Assembly: GCF_050113715.1 (NCBI RefSeq)
Contig: NZ_JBNJQR010000002.1
Span: 62,001 to 126,000, forward strand
Reading direction: 5' to 3'
DNA from: Brevibacillus_H ginsengisoli
GTDB lineage: Bacteria > Bacillota > Bacilli > Brevibacillales > Brevibacillaceae
DNA length: 64,000 nucleotides
Of this stretch, positions 8,491 through 17,109 are shown one piece after another (positions within the stretch are counted from its first letter, which is position 1; each line of letters opens with the position of its first letter). The notes under the pieces were generated by a model, which ran no database searches, was not told the DNA's origin, and saw nothing but the letters and a program-made list of their open reading frames with translations. The translations under genes were made by a program, and so were the position numbers.

Positions 8491-8522
8491 TGAGGTATAT
8501 GGTCTTCCATATACCTCAGCTT
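8491..8522 (+). other. Perfect 14-bp stem-loop between oppA and oppB
   Basis: GCTGAGGTATATGG (8491-8504) and CCATATACCTCAGC (8509-8522) enclose TCTT. No T run follows, so it is a candidate 3' stabiliser or partial terminator that decouples oppA from the downstream genes. Confidence 0.65.
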
Positions 8523-8719
8523 ATGCACCAACACATGGCTTGTCCCAATGGGATGCCTGCCATAAGGCTTTATATAGATAAATAGAGAAAGCTCATCGCA
8601 AGAGATAAAAAATAGGGCATGTTACACAATCGATTTTTGCACTGTTTTAAACAAAAGAGAAATCTACAGTGTAAAGATGGGAAGTGAAAGCACTCATAAT
8701 CTTATAAGGAGGTAAGTAG

Positions 8720-9649
8720 ATGATTCGTTACATTGGCAAGCGTCTTGTTTTCATGGTCATCACTCTATTCTTGATCGTCACTGCTACTTTTTTCCTAATG
8801 CAAGCAGTGCCTGGTGGTCCTTTTACTGCTGAGAAGAATGTTCCACCTGAAATTTTGCAAGCTCTTAAGCAACATTACGGTATTGATAAACCGGTTAGCG
8901 AACAATACGTTGAGTACTTGGGAAGGGTAGTTACTTGGGATTTAGGTCCTTCATTTTCTGAAAAGTCTTCCAACGTGAATGATATTATTAATCGCGGCTT
9001 CCCTGTTTCCTTACACTTAGGTTTACAAGCACTTGCTATCGCAGTATTTGGGGGGATTGCCCTCGGAGTAATTGCAGCTCTTCGCCATAACAAATGGCAA
9101 GACTACACCGCAATGATTATTGCCGTACTGGGATTATCAGTACCAAGCTTTATCCTTGCAGCGCTTTATCAGTATTTCTTTGCAATTGAATTGCATTGGT
9201 TCCCGATTGCGAAGTGGGAGTCTTTTAAACACACAGTGTTGCCTTCTTTTGCATTAGCAGCATTGCCGTTGGCGTTCATCGCCCGTTTAACTCGTTCCAA
9301 CATGATTGAAGTACTTGGACAAGATTACATTAAAACAGCTAAAGCGAAAGGCTTAAGTGTTTTTGTTACAACAGTAAAACATGCGATCCGTAATGCTTTA
9401 CTTCCAGTAATCACATTCCTCGGTCCATTGACTGCTGGTATCTTGACTGGTTCATTCGTTATCGAACGTATCTTTGGGATTCCAGGTTTAGGACGTGAAT
9501 TCGTACTTTCAATTAGTAACCGTGACTATACCGTTATCATGGGTACAACTGTCTTCTATGCTATATTGCTCGTTGTTCTAGTGCTCGTGGTCGATATCCT
9601 TTATACATTGATTGACCCACGTATCAAACTTACTGGCGGAAAGGAGTAA
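8720..9649 (+). CDS. oppB: Oligopeptide ABC transporter permease OppB
   Basis: A 309-residue inner-membrane permease of the BPD_transp_1 class. The N-terminus MIRYIGKRLVFMVITLF and the VPGGPF stretch are typical of OppB. The EAA loop that contacts the ATPases is visible as GQDYIKTAKAKGLS. About six transmembrane helices are expected. The start has AAGGAGG nine bases before. It follows oppA after 263 bases and precedes oppC by three bases, so oppBCDF is one transcription unit. Confidence 0.95.
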   Translation: MIRYIGKRLVFMVITLFLIVTATFFLMQAVPGGPFTAEKNVPPEILQALKQHYGIDKPVSEQYVEYLGRVVTWDLGPSFSEKSSNVNDIINRGFPVSLHLGLQALAIAVFGGIALGVIAALRHNKWQDYTAMIIAVLGLSVPSFILAALYQYFFAIELHWFPIAKWESFKHTVLPSFALAALPLAFIARLTRSNMIEVLGQDYIKTAKAKGLSVFVTTVKHAIRNALLPVITFLGPLTAGILTGSFVIERIFGIPGLGREFVLSISNRDYTVIMGTTVFYAILLVVLVLVVDILYTLIDPRIKLTGGKE

Positions 9650-9652
9650 TCA

Positions 9653-10570
9653 ATGATGCAATTAACAAAAGAACATTTCCAACCGATTTCGATGGACCTC
9701 CGCCAGGCGGAAGAAATCAAGCGTCCAAGTCTTTCTTTCTGGGCAGATGCTTGGCGCCGTCTTAGAATGAATAAAGTAGCGATGGCTTCGCTTATTTTCT
9801 TAATCATCTTGATTCTCTGCGCAACTTTTGTTCCGATCTTTTCACACAACAACTATTTTTCTAATGACTTGGTCGGCAAGAATAAGGCTCCTTCAGCTGA
9901 ACATTGGTTCGGCACTGACGATCTGGGCCGTGATGTTTTTGTTCGTGTCTGGTACGGTGCTCGTATTTCTCTTGAAGTTGGTTTCGCCGCTGCTCTATCA
10001 GACTTGCTTTTAGGTGTTCTGTGGGGTGGTATCGCAGGCTTCTTCGGTGGTAAAGTCGATGAAATCATGATGCGTATTGCCGATATCTTATTTGCGATTC
10101 CATACTTGCTTGTTGTTATTTTGTTGATGGTTGTAATGGATCCAGGGGTACTGACAATCATCATTGCGATGTCGATAACAGGCTGGATAGGGATGGCCCG
10201 GATAGTCCGTGGTCAGATGATGCAACTGAAAGCGCAAGAGTTCGTGCTAGCTGCTCGTTCCTTAGGTGCTGATAGTAAACGTATCATCTTCAAACACTTG
10301 ATTCCTAACGCACTTGGTCCAATCATTGTTACACTTTCCTTAACTGTTCCGTCCGCTATCTTTACAGAGTCATTCCTCTCTTTCCTTGGATTAGGGGTTG
10401 CGGCTCCGATCGCATCTTGGGGTACAATGGCATCAGAAGGCTTGCCTGCGATGAAATACTATCCATGGCGCCTGATGTTCCCAGCGGTATTTATCAGTAT
10501 TACAATGCTAGCCTTTAACTTGTTTGGTGATGGTATACGCGACGCAGTAGACCCACGCCTGCGTAAATAG
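9653..10570 (+). CDS. oppC: Oligopeptide ABC transporter permease OppC
   Basis: A 305-residue permease partner of OppB. It carries the N-terminal OppC region with one helix (MASLIFLIILILCATFVPIF), the GTDDLGRDVF signature and the EAA loop AQEFVLAARSLGAD. It forms the membrane pore with OppB. The start is one of two adjacent ATG codons (9653 or 9656) behind AAGGAG. It sits 3 bases after oppB and 11 bases before oppD. Confidence 0.95.
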   Translation: MMQLTKEHFQPISMDLRQAEEIKRPSLSFWADAWRRLRMNKVAMASLIFLIILILCATFVPIFSHNNYFSNDLVGKNKAPSAEHWFGTDDLGRDVFVRVWYGARISLEVGFAAALSDLLLGVLWGGIAGFFGGKVDEIMMRIADILFAIPYLLVVILLMVVMDPGVLTIIIAMSITGWIGMARIVRGQMMQLKAQEFVLAARSLGADSKRIIFKHLIPNALGPIIVTLSLTVPSAIFTESFLSFLGLGVAAPIASWGTMASEGLPAMKYYPWRLMFPAVFISITMLAFNLFGDGIRDAVDPRLRK

Positions 10571-10581
10571 GAGGAACAGAC

Positions 10582-11574
10582 ATGGATGATAAAATCTTAG
10601 AAGTAAAAGATCTGCACGTATCCTTCCATACCTATGCCGGCGAAGTAAAAGCAGTTCGAGGCGTAAACTTCCATGTAAATCGTGGCGAAGCCGTTGCGAT
10701 TGTAGGGGAGTCCGGTTGTGGTAAATCCGTTACGGCACAATCTTTGATGAAACTAATTCCGATGCCTCCGGGCGATATTAAAAAGGGTCAGATTATTTTC
10801 AATGGTCAAGACCTTGTAAAGAAAAGCAATAAAGAGATGGAGTCCATTCGCGGTAAAGATATCGGGATGATTTTCCAAGATCCAATGACATCTCTTAACC
10901 CAACCATGACAATTGGTAATCAGATCATGGAAGGTTTGATTAAGCACCAAAAAATGTCCAAATCCGCAGCTCGTCAGCGCTCGATTGAATTGTTGGAAAT
11001 CGTAGGGATTCCTCAACCAGAAAAACGCATCACTCAATATCCACATGAGTTTTCTGGTGGTATGAGACAACGCGCCATGATCGCGATTTCTCTCGCATGT
11101 TCTCCGAAGTTGTTGATTGCCGATGAACCAACAACCGCACTTGACGTAACGATTCAAGCGCAAATTCTTGAATTGATGAAAGACCTGCAAAAGAAAATGG
11201 GTACTTCCATCATCATGATCACCCACGATTTGGGCGTTGTTGCCGAAATGTGTGAGCGCGTAATTGTTATGTATGCAGGAAAAGTAATCGAAACAGGTAC
11301 AGTAGATGAGGTATTCTATAATCCTCAACATCCGTATACCAAAGGTTTGCTCCGTTCAGTGCCTCGTCTTGACTTGAACAAAGATGAGCCATTAACACCG
11401 ATTTTTGGTACGCCTCCTGATTTGCTGCGTCCGCCAGTAGGTTGTGGCTTCACAGCTCGTTGTGAGTCCGCAATGCGTATTTGCCAAGAAGCTGATCCGG
11501 AATTAAATGAAATCAGCAAGACACAACATTGCGCGTGCTGGTTACAACATCCTCTAGCGCAAGGTCGCGTTTGA
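10582..11574 (+). CDS. oppD: Oligopeptide ABC transporter ATPase OppD
   Basis: A 330-residue ABC ATPase. Walker A is GESGCGKS, the ABC signature is FSGGMRQR, and Walker B is LLIADEPTTALD, followed by the H-loop THDLG. The C-terminal oligopeptide-transporter extension has several cysteines (CGFTARC, CQEADP, HCACW), in some family members an iron-sulphur site. With OppF it powers import of peptides. An AGGAGG site precedes the ATG. Confidence 0.95.
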   Translation: MDDKILEVKDLHVSFHTYAGEVKAVRGVNFHVNRGEAVAIVGESGCGKSVTAQSLMKLIPMPPGDIKKGQIIFNGQDLVKKSNKEMESIRGKDIGMIFQDPMTSLNPTMTIGNQIMEGLIKHQKMSKSAARQRSIELLEIVGIPQPEKRITQYPHEFSGGMRQRAMIAISLACSPKLLIADEPTTALDVTIQAQILELMKDLQKKMGTSIIMITHDLGVVAEMCERVIVMYAGKVIETGTVDEVFYNPQHPYTKGLLRSVPRLDLNKDEPLTPIFGTPPDLLRPPVGCGFTARCESAMRICQEADPELNEISKTQHCACWLQHPLAQGRV

Positions 11575-11595
11575 TCATAGAAAGGAGGGGCAGTC

Positions 11596-12558
11596 TTGGA
11601 TAATAAAGATTACCTACTTGAAGTCAAAAACCTGAAAAAATACTTCAAAATCGGCGATAAAGAACTAAAAGCTGTTAACGATATTTCATTTGGAATTAAG
11701 CGTGGGGAAACCCTTGGTATTGTAGGGGAGTCTGGTTGTGGTAAATCTACCGCGGGCCGCACGATCCTTCGCTTATATGAGCCAACCGAGGGTCAAGTTC
11801 TCTTTGAAGGTAAAGACGTAACCAAGTTGAACCAACATGAGATGAAAGAAATGCGTCGTAGCATGCAGATGATTTTCCAAGATCCGTATGCATCACTTAA
11901 CCCTCGTATGACGGTTGGGGACATCATCGGGGAAGCCTTGGATATCCATGGTTTGGCAACAGGTCAAAAGCGCAAAGAGCGTATTCAGGAATTACTCTCT
12001 TTGGTTAGTTTGAACCCAGAGCATATTAACCGCTTCCCGCATGAGTTCTCTGGTGGACAACGTCAGCGGATCGGGATTGCTCGAGCCCTTGCTGTTGAAC
12101 CAAAATTCATTGTGTGTGACGAGCCGATTTCCGCATTGGACGTATCCGTTCAAGCGCAAGTTGTAAACCTTCTTGAACAACTGCAAGAAAAAATGGGCTT
12201 GACTTACATGTTCATCGCGCATGACCTGTCCATGGTGAAATATATTTCTGACCGTGTAGGGGTTATGTACTTGGGCAAAATGGTCGAACTTGCTGATGCG
12301 GATAAACTGTACGAAAAACCGTTGCATCCATACACCCAAGCATTGTTATCAGCGATTCCAATTCCAGATCCGGAAATTGAGCGCAAAAGAGAACGCATCG
12401 TGTTAGAAGGGGATGTACCTAGTCCGATGAATCCTCCGAGTGGTTGCCATTTCCGTACACGTTGTCCAAAAGCAATGCCGGAATGTGCGGCTGCTGAACC
12501 GGTTTGGCGTGAGATTGAGCCTGGTCATTTCACAGCTTGCCATTTGTATAACAACTAG
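11596..12558 (+). CDS. oppF: Oligopeptide ABC transporter ATPase OppF
   Basis: A 320-residue ABC ATPase, partner of OppD. Walker A is GESGCGKST, the signature is FSGGQRQR, and Walker B is FIVCDEPISALD. The C-terminal Cys-containing tail (SGCHFRTRCPKAMPEC) is typical of the peptide-transport subfamily. The start is TTG with a strong AAAGGAGGGG ahead. The gene closes the operon and is followed by a strong terminator. Confidence 0.94.
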   Translation: MDNKDYLLEVKNLKKYFKIGDKELKAVNDISFGIKRGETLGIVGESGCGKSTAGRTILRLYEPTEGQVLFEGKDVTKLNQHEMKEMRRSMQMIFQDPYASLNPRMTVGDIIGEALDIHGLATGQKRKERIQELLSLVSLNPEHINRFPHEFSGGQRQRIGIARALAVEPKFIVCDEPISALDVSVQAQVVNLLEQLQEKMGLTYMFIAHDLSMVKYISDRVGVMYLGKMVELADADKLYEKPLHPYTQALLSAIPIPDPEIERKRERIVLEGDVPSPMNPPSGCHFRTRCPKAMPECAAAEPVWREIEPGHFTACHLYNN

Positions 12559-12565
12559 AAATGTG

Positions 12566-12600
12566 AAAAGGATACCTCGTTCTGAGGTATCCTTTTAAAA
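12566..12600 (+). terminator. Terminator of the opp operon
   Basis: AAAAGGATACCTC and GAGGTATCCTTTT form a perfect 13-bp stem around GTTCT; the flanking A and T runs make it look bidirectional. Confidence 0.88.
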
Positions 12601-12765
12601 CTTTCTTAATTTTTTTCATATCATAAGTAGGAATTTGTGGAAAAATAGAGAATGTACATATAAATTTAAATTTACAGACCTTTTTTTAATTTAATTGAAG
12701 AAAAATTCTGAGTTACAGTCGTTAGTATCAATTGTTTTCAATCAACTAAGGGGGGGGCGAGCAGC

Positions 12766-14847
12766 TTGGGGAAGATCGTGAACTCTTTTAAAAGTATGAA
12801 ACAACGATCACAGCGAGCCATCGGAAAAAGTAATGGAAAGTTGAAGCTTCCTTTTACTTTAACCAATTTAGTTAGTAATTCGATTGCCAAAAAAATGATT
12901 GTGTTTGGGGTTCTGCTAGTTTTAGTCATCATCGTTTCTTTGCAAGTGATTGCATTGTCTTATTCCAAAGGGACCCTAATCGACATTACATCCAAACAAG
13001 CCAAGATGTTGGCTGAACAACACAGTTCCACTATTGATTCCTGGTTGGAAGGAATTTCAGAAAGCACAAAATCAGCCGCTTCCAAAAGGGTAATGACTAC
13101 GGACTTGGATCAGTTGATAAAAGAACAGTTCCATCTGTTAACTCAATCCCATCGAGAAATTACGAGAGTGTACTTAGTAGATGGAAATACTGGGAAAGCG
13201 CTCTATTCCTTAACCGGTAAATCGGATATCGACTTTACAACCAAGGGTTATTTCAAACAAGCCCATGATAACAAAACCACTGTGTTTTCTGACGAAGAGA
13301 TCGTTCGAAACGCTGAAAAAAGTTTCATTTACATCGCTTCTCCAATAGGAGATAACAACGACAATAACGCTCGTATTCTCATTGTTGGCTTCAACCTGAA
13401 TAGCCTTCTAAAAGATGTTAAAGAAATGCCGTTCATGCAAGATGGATATGCGTTTATCGTAAATAAATCGGGTCTTGTCGTTGCTCACCGAAATCAAGAC
13501 AATAACAATCAACTTGAACTATCCAAGGATGATCATTACAAAGAAATGCTTCAATTCATGCAAAAGGAACAAAGCAACAGCGTGATCTACAATGACAACG
13601 GGGTGTCATCCTTTGCGGCTTTTGCTCCAATTAAGTCGCTCCACTGGAATATTGTGTTAACCACTCCAGTGTCCGAAGTATACGGAGAAGTAAACGCGAT
13701 GGGTGGGGTATTCTGGATCTTCAGTATTCCTGTAATTCTAATCGCTTCCTTCTTAATTTGGTGGTTTGCCAAACGAATTCGTACGCAATTATTCGGAATT
13801 TCGCAGGACATGCAACGAATTGGGCGAGGTGACCTTGGCGTCCAGGTACAAGTAAAAGGAAGCGATGAATTTGCCCAGTTGGGTACCTCGATGAACGAGA
13901 TGGTAACAGAGTTGCGGCAAATCATTTCGTTAGTACAAGGACAAGCTAGTCAGCTCAATACCGCAGCCGATGACCTGAATGTATTTGCCCAAGGAAATAA
14001 GCAGGCGATTGACATCATCTCCACGAATATTTCCTCCATCTCTGAACGGGTACAGGTCCAAACCACAGAGGTACAGGGAGCCGCATCAACGGTCAGCGAA
14101 ATTTCACAGGGTGTTGAACAGGTGGCAGTAGCAGCCGAACAAACCTCACTTGCCACATCGCGTACATATGAACGTGCTCAGGGAGGTCAAGCGTTGGTTG
14201 ATCAGGTTATTACCAATGTACGTTCGGCGAGCAATGAAGTAGAAGTGACAGCTGAACGCATGCACAATATGCGGGATCGTGCCAAAGAAATTACCAGTAT
14301 TGTTGAAATGATACGTTCCATCGCTTCGCAAACCAATTTGCTTGCACTGAATGCAGCCATCGAAGCAGCCAGAGCTGGTGAAGCTGGCAAAGGCTTCTCC
14401 GTCGTAGCAACAGAAGTTCGCAAATTGGCGGAAGAGAGCAGTACATTCTCAGAGAAGATTGCTGAAATCGCTCGCTCTATCAATGATGAATCGATGGAGA
14501 TGAGCAGTAATATGGATCATATCGTAACGATGGTTACACAAGGGCTTCATTCCGTTGAATCTGTGGGACAATCCTTCCAAGCTATTCTTGCCGATATTCA
14601 AGCAGCAGCTGAGCAGGGAGAATCTATGACGGCTACCGCGGAAGAGATGGCTGCCGGCAATCAGATTGTCACAAGCTCCATGGTTCGATTGGCATCGATG
14701 TCAGACGATATCAATGAATCGATATCCGGGGTTGTAGAGACGGTGGATGATCAGTTTAATTCGATTGCGCGAATCAATGAGAGTGTGGAAGACTTGAAAA
14801 ACCTGGCAGATGATTTGACAGAGAGTGTAAGAAGATTTCAGGTTTAA
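12766..14847 (+). CDS. Methyl-accepting chemotaxis protein with extracellular Cache-type sensor
   Basis: A 693-residue chemoreceptor. In order: short basic cytoplasmic N-terminus, first membrane helix near residues 44-66, extracellular Cache-like sensor to about residue 310, second helix near 315-335, HAMP, then a long methyl-accepting domain whose hairpin tip reads ASQTNLLALNAAIEAARAGE. It would pass ligand binding to CheA/CheW. The start is TTG at 12766, preceded by an unusual run of eight Gs that must serve as the ribosome site; a later start at GTG 12778 is possible. It lies just after opp, so peptides or amino acids are guessable ligands, unproven. Confidence 0.9.
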   Translation: MGKIVNSFKSMKQRSQRAIGKSNGKLKLPFTLTNLVSNSIAKKMIVFGVLLVLVIIVSLQVIALSYSKGTLIDITSKQAKMLAEQHSSTIDSWLEGISESTKSAASKRVMTTDLDQLIKEQFHLLTQSHREITRVYLVDGNTGKALYSLTGKSDIDFTTKGYFKQAHDNKTTVFSDEEIVRNAEKSFIYIASPIGDNNDNNARILIVGFNLNSLLKDVKEMPFMQDGYAFIVNKSGLVVAHRNQDNNNQLELSKDDHYKEMLQFMQKEQSNSVIYNDNGVSSFAAFAPIKSLHWNIVLTTPVSEVYGEVNAMGGVFWIFSIPVILIASFLIWWFAKRIRTQLFGISQDMQRIGRGDLGVQVQVKGSDEFAQLGTSMNEMVTELRQIISLVQGQASQLNTAADDLNVFAQGNKQAIDIISTNISSISERVQVQTTEVQGAASTVSEISQGVEQVAVAAEQTSLATSRTYERAQGGQALVDQVITNVRSASNEVEVTAERMHNMRDRAKEITSIVEMIRSIASQTNLLALNAAIEAARAGEAGKGFSVVATEVRKLAEESSTFSEKIAEIARSINDESMEMSSNMDHIVTMVTQGLHSVESVGQSFQAILADIQAAAEQGESMTATAEEMAAGNQIVTSSMVRLASMSDDINESISGVVETVDDQFNSIARINESVEDLKNLADDLTESVRRFQV

Positions 14848-14856
14848 TTGATGGGA

Positions 14857-14905
14857 GAAGACCCTTTCGTGGGAATACGAAGGGGTCTTCTTCTCTTTCT
14901 TCTTT
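14857..14905 (+). terminator. Terminator of the chemoreceptor gene
   Basis: GAAGACCCTTTCGT (14857-14870) and ACGAAGGGGTCTTC (14877-14890) pair, followed by T-rich sequence. Confidence 0.85.
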
Positions 14906-14910
14906 TATGT

Positions 14911-14940
14911 GAATATTTTCCTTTTGAATCGGAGAGAATA
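14911..14940 (+). promoter_or_regulatory. Forespore (SigF/SigG-type) promoter of dacF
   Basis: GAATA (14911-14915), 15 bases, then GGAGAGAATA (14931-14940), which fits the -10 pattern GGNNANANTA exactly. Transcription would begin near 14946, which rules out the ATG at 14946 as start. Confidence 0.7.
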
Positions 14941-14969
14941 GGATCATGAAATGGAGGGAAGAGAGCGTT

Positions 14970-16145
14970 ATGAAGAGATTGTTGCGTCTTTTGATTACTT
15001 GTATTACGTGTTTCGTCTTCTTTTCCTCGTCAGCCTACGCTGCACAAGAACAAGAGCAAACGCTCAAACTTTCACCTAGTGCCAAATCAGCAGTGCTTCT
15101 GGAGATGGATTCGGGAACGGTGTTATACGATAAGAATTCCAATGAAAAACTTCCGCCAGCCAGCATCACCAAGGTGATGACGCTTCTGTTAATCATGGAG
15201 GCGATTGAACGCAGTGAATTAAAAATGACGGATAAGGTTCGGACGAGTGAGCGCGCCGCTTCGATGGGTGGTTCTCAGATCTTCCTTCAGCCGGGTGAAG
15301 AAATGACGGTTGAAGATATGATTAAGGGAATATCCATAGCTTCAGGTAACGATGCGTCAGTTGCTATGGCAGAACATATTGGCGGTACTGAAGAAGCGTT
15401 TGTCGCCAAGATGAATGAGCGGGCGAAACAATTGAAAATGAATAATACCCATTTTGTTAATTCTAATGGTCTACCAGCTCCGAATCACTATTCAACTGCG
15501 ATGGATATTGCGATTATGTCTCGGGAGCTTCTTAAACACGAACACATCACGAAGTTTACGGGAACCTATCAGGATTACCTGAGAAAAAATACCTCTAATC
15601 CGTTCTGGTTAGTGAATACGAATCGTCTTGTTCGCTTTTATGATGGAGTAGATGGTATCAAAACGGGATATACCTCGGAAGCCAAGTATTGCTTAACCGC
15701 AACGGCCAAGAAAAATAACATGCGTGTAATCGCTGTCGTTCTTGGAGAGCCAGATACCAAGACGCGTAATGGTGAGGTCACAGCGATGTTTAACTATGCG
15801 TTCAATCATTATCAAGTGTTCCCTGTTTATAAAAAAGGGGAAGTGATTCAACCTCTGCGGATCGATAAGGGAAAGGTTACAAAGGTCAACATAGTGACAA
15901 CACAATCTGTTAGTTTACTCACCAAGAAAGGGGAGAAAGCAGATCAGTACACCAAGGAAATCGTTTTAGAGAATTCCAGGAAAGCTCCTCTGAAAAAAAC
16001 GGATGTAGTAGGTCATATTTTCATTAAGAAGGATGGCAAAACCGTCACGAAAATCGATTTGTATCCGGAAATGACAGTAGAAAAAGCAGGCATGTGGGAT
16101 ATCTTTAAGCGTACAACTAAGAAGATCTTTTTTCTTCCCGAGTAA
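14970..16145 (+). CDS. dacF: Sporulation D-alanyl-D-alanine carboxypeptidase DacF
   Basis: A 391-residue penicillin-binding protein 5-type enzyme that trims the terminal D-Ala of peptidoglycan stem peptides. The signal peptide (RLLITCITCFVFFSSSAYA) probably ends at AYA-AQ. Active-site motifs are present: SxxK as SITK, SxN as SGN and KTG as KTGYT; a C-terminal beta domain follows. In B. subtilis dacF is forespore-expressed and with DacB sets cortex cross-linking. The ATG at 14970 has GGAGGG ten bases before; the ATG at 14946 lies at the predicted transcription start. It lies ahead of spoIIAA, as in B. subtilis, but with its own terminator. Confidence 0.94.
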   Translation: MKRLLRLLITCITCFVFFSSSAYAAQEQEQTLKLSPSAKSAVLLEMDSGTVLYDKNSNEKLPPASITKVMTLLLIMEAIERSELKMTDKVRTSERAASMGGSQIFLQPGEEMTVEDMIKGISIASGNDASVAMAEHIGGTEEAFVAKMNERAKQLKMNNTHFVNSNGLPAPNHYSTAMDIAIMSRELLKHEHITKFTGTYQDYLRKNTSNPFWLVNTNRLVRFYDGVDGIKTGYTSEAKYCLTATAKKNNMRVIAVVLGEPDTKTRNGEVTAMFNYAFNHYQVFPVYKKGEVIQPLRIDKGKVTKVNIVTTQSVSLLTKKGEKADQYTKEIVLENSRKAPLKKTDVVGHIFIKKDGKTVTKIDLYPEMTVEKAGMWDIFKRTTKKIFFLPE

Positions 16146-16172
16146 ACAGCACGTAAAAATCGCGAAAAGAAT

Positions 16173-16216
16173 CGAGATGCCTCGAAATATCAGAGAAGGC
16201 GTCTCGGTTTTTTTGT
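16173..16216 (+). terminator. Terminator between dacF and spoIIAA
   Basis: CGAGATGCC (16173-16181) pairs with GGCGTCTCG (16198-16206), one wobble, then a T run. It separates dacF from the spoIIA promoter that follows. Confidence 0.75.
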
Positions 16217-16230
16217 TCTTTTGTCGACTG

Positions 16231-16258
16231 GGAGGAATTGGATAAAGGGTTGGAGAAA
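16231..16258 (+). promoter_or_regulatory. SigH-type promoter of the spoIIA operon
   Basis: GGAGGAATT (16231-16239) matches the SigH -35 pattern RNAGGAWWW fully; after 12 bases GGAGAAA matches RNNGAAT at six of seven. SigH control of spoIIA is known in B. subtilis. It shows that the in-frame TTG at 16238 is not a start. Confidence 0.75.
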
Positions 16259-16297
16259 AAGAGAGTATCAACGGGCAGAAGGAGAGTGCTTTCAGAT

Positions 16298-16648
16298 ATG
16301 AGTCTAGGGATCAGTATGGAAACAAAGAACGACGTACTCATTGTGCGTCTTCAAGGGGATTTGGATCATCATACAGCTTTGGAACTGCGCAATCAGGTAG
16401 ATGAGGTTTTGAGGAATACAGAGATCCGTCATATTGTCTTAAGCCTGGCTGATTTGGAATTCATGGACAGCTCAGGAATTGGTGTTATTTTAGGACGTCT
16501 GAAGCAGATCTCCTCACGTTCTGGAGAAATGTTCGTATGTTCCATTAACCCGACGATTCAGCGGATTTTTGAAATGTCCGGCTTGTTTAAGGTCATCAAG
16601 TTTAAAGAGAACGAAGTAGAAGCTTTATCCGTATTGGGGGTGGCGTAA
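16298..16648 (+). CDS. spoIIAA: Anti-anti-sigma factor SpoIIAA
   Basis: A 116-residue STAS-domain protein. The phosphorylation-site region reads FMDSSGIGVILGR, and the N-terminus MSLGISMETKNDV and C-terminus closely follow B. subtilis SpoIIAA. Unphosphorylated, it binds SpoIIAB and frees SigF in the forespore. The ATG at 16298 is backed by AAGGAGAG 11 bases upstream and by the SigH promoter position. It is followed after one base by spoIIAB, in the order of the B. subtilis operon. Confidence 0.96.
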   Translation: MSLGISMETKNDVLIVRLQGDLDHHTALELRNQVDEVLRNTEIRHIVLSLADLEFMDSSGIGVILGRLKQISSRSGEMFVCSINPTIQRIFEMSGLFKVIKFKENEVEALSVLGVA

Positions 16649-16649
16649 G

Positions 16650-17099
16650 ATGAGTATCCGCAATTTTATGCAGCTGCAATTTGCCGCTCTCAGCCAGAAT
16701 GAAGCATTTGCCCGAATCTCGGTAGCTTCTTTTATCTCGCAATTGGATATCACCATGGAAGAACTGGAAGAAATCAAAACAGTTGTATCTGAAGGAGTGA
16801 CGAATGCGATTATCCACGGTTATGAGGAAAATCCAGAGGGTATTGTCCATATTCAGGTAAGTTTGCAAGATGGTGAAGTAGAACTTTGCATCGAGGATCA
16901 CGGAAAAGGAATTGAAGATGTAAATTTGGCCATGCAACCGCTGTATACCTCCAAGCCAGAACTCGAGCGCTCAGGGATGGGATTTACGATTATGGAGAAT
17001 TTTATGGATTCAATCGAGGTCATTACAGGTGTGGATAAAGGTACGAAAATTCGTATGGTGAAACAACTCACCTTAACTAAAGCTGTTCAGAATAATTAG
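16650..17099 (+). CDS. spoIIAB: Anti-sigma F factor and serine kinase SpoIIAB
   Basis: A 149-residue GHKL-fold kinase. ATP-site motifs are N-box EGVTNAIIHGY, DHGKGIED and SGMGFTIMENFMD. It holds SigF inactive and phosphorylates SpoIIAA, so it is the switch for forespore gene expression. It starts one base after the spoIIAA stop, with GGGGGTGG as ribosome site inside the end of spoIIAA, suggesting translational coupling. Confidence 0.97.
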   Translation: MSIRNFMQLQFAALSQNEAFARISVASFISQLDITMEELEEIKTVVSEGVTNAIIHGYEENPEGIVHIQVSLQDGEVELCIEDHGKGIEDVNLAMQPLYTSKPELERSGMGFTIMENFMDSIEVITGVDKGTKIRMVKQLTLTKAVQNN

Positions 17100-17109
17100 G
17101 GGTAATGCC

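Noticed and set aside
8686..8699. cre site before oppB (TGAAAGCACTCATA)
   Set aside because: The central CG is lost and the 3' half does not match.
16238..16297. Longer spoIIAA N-terminus from TTG 16238
   Set aside because: The codon lies in the SigH promoter -35 and the family starts at MSLGI.
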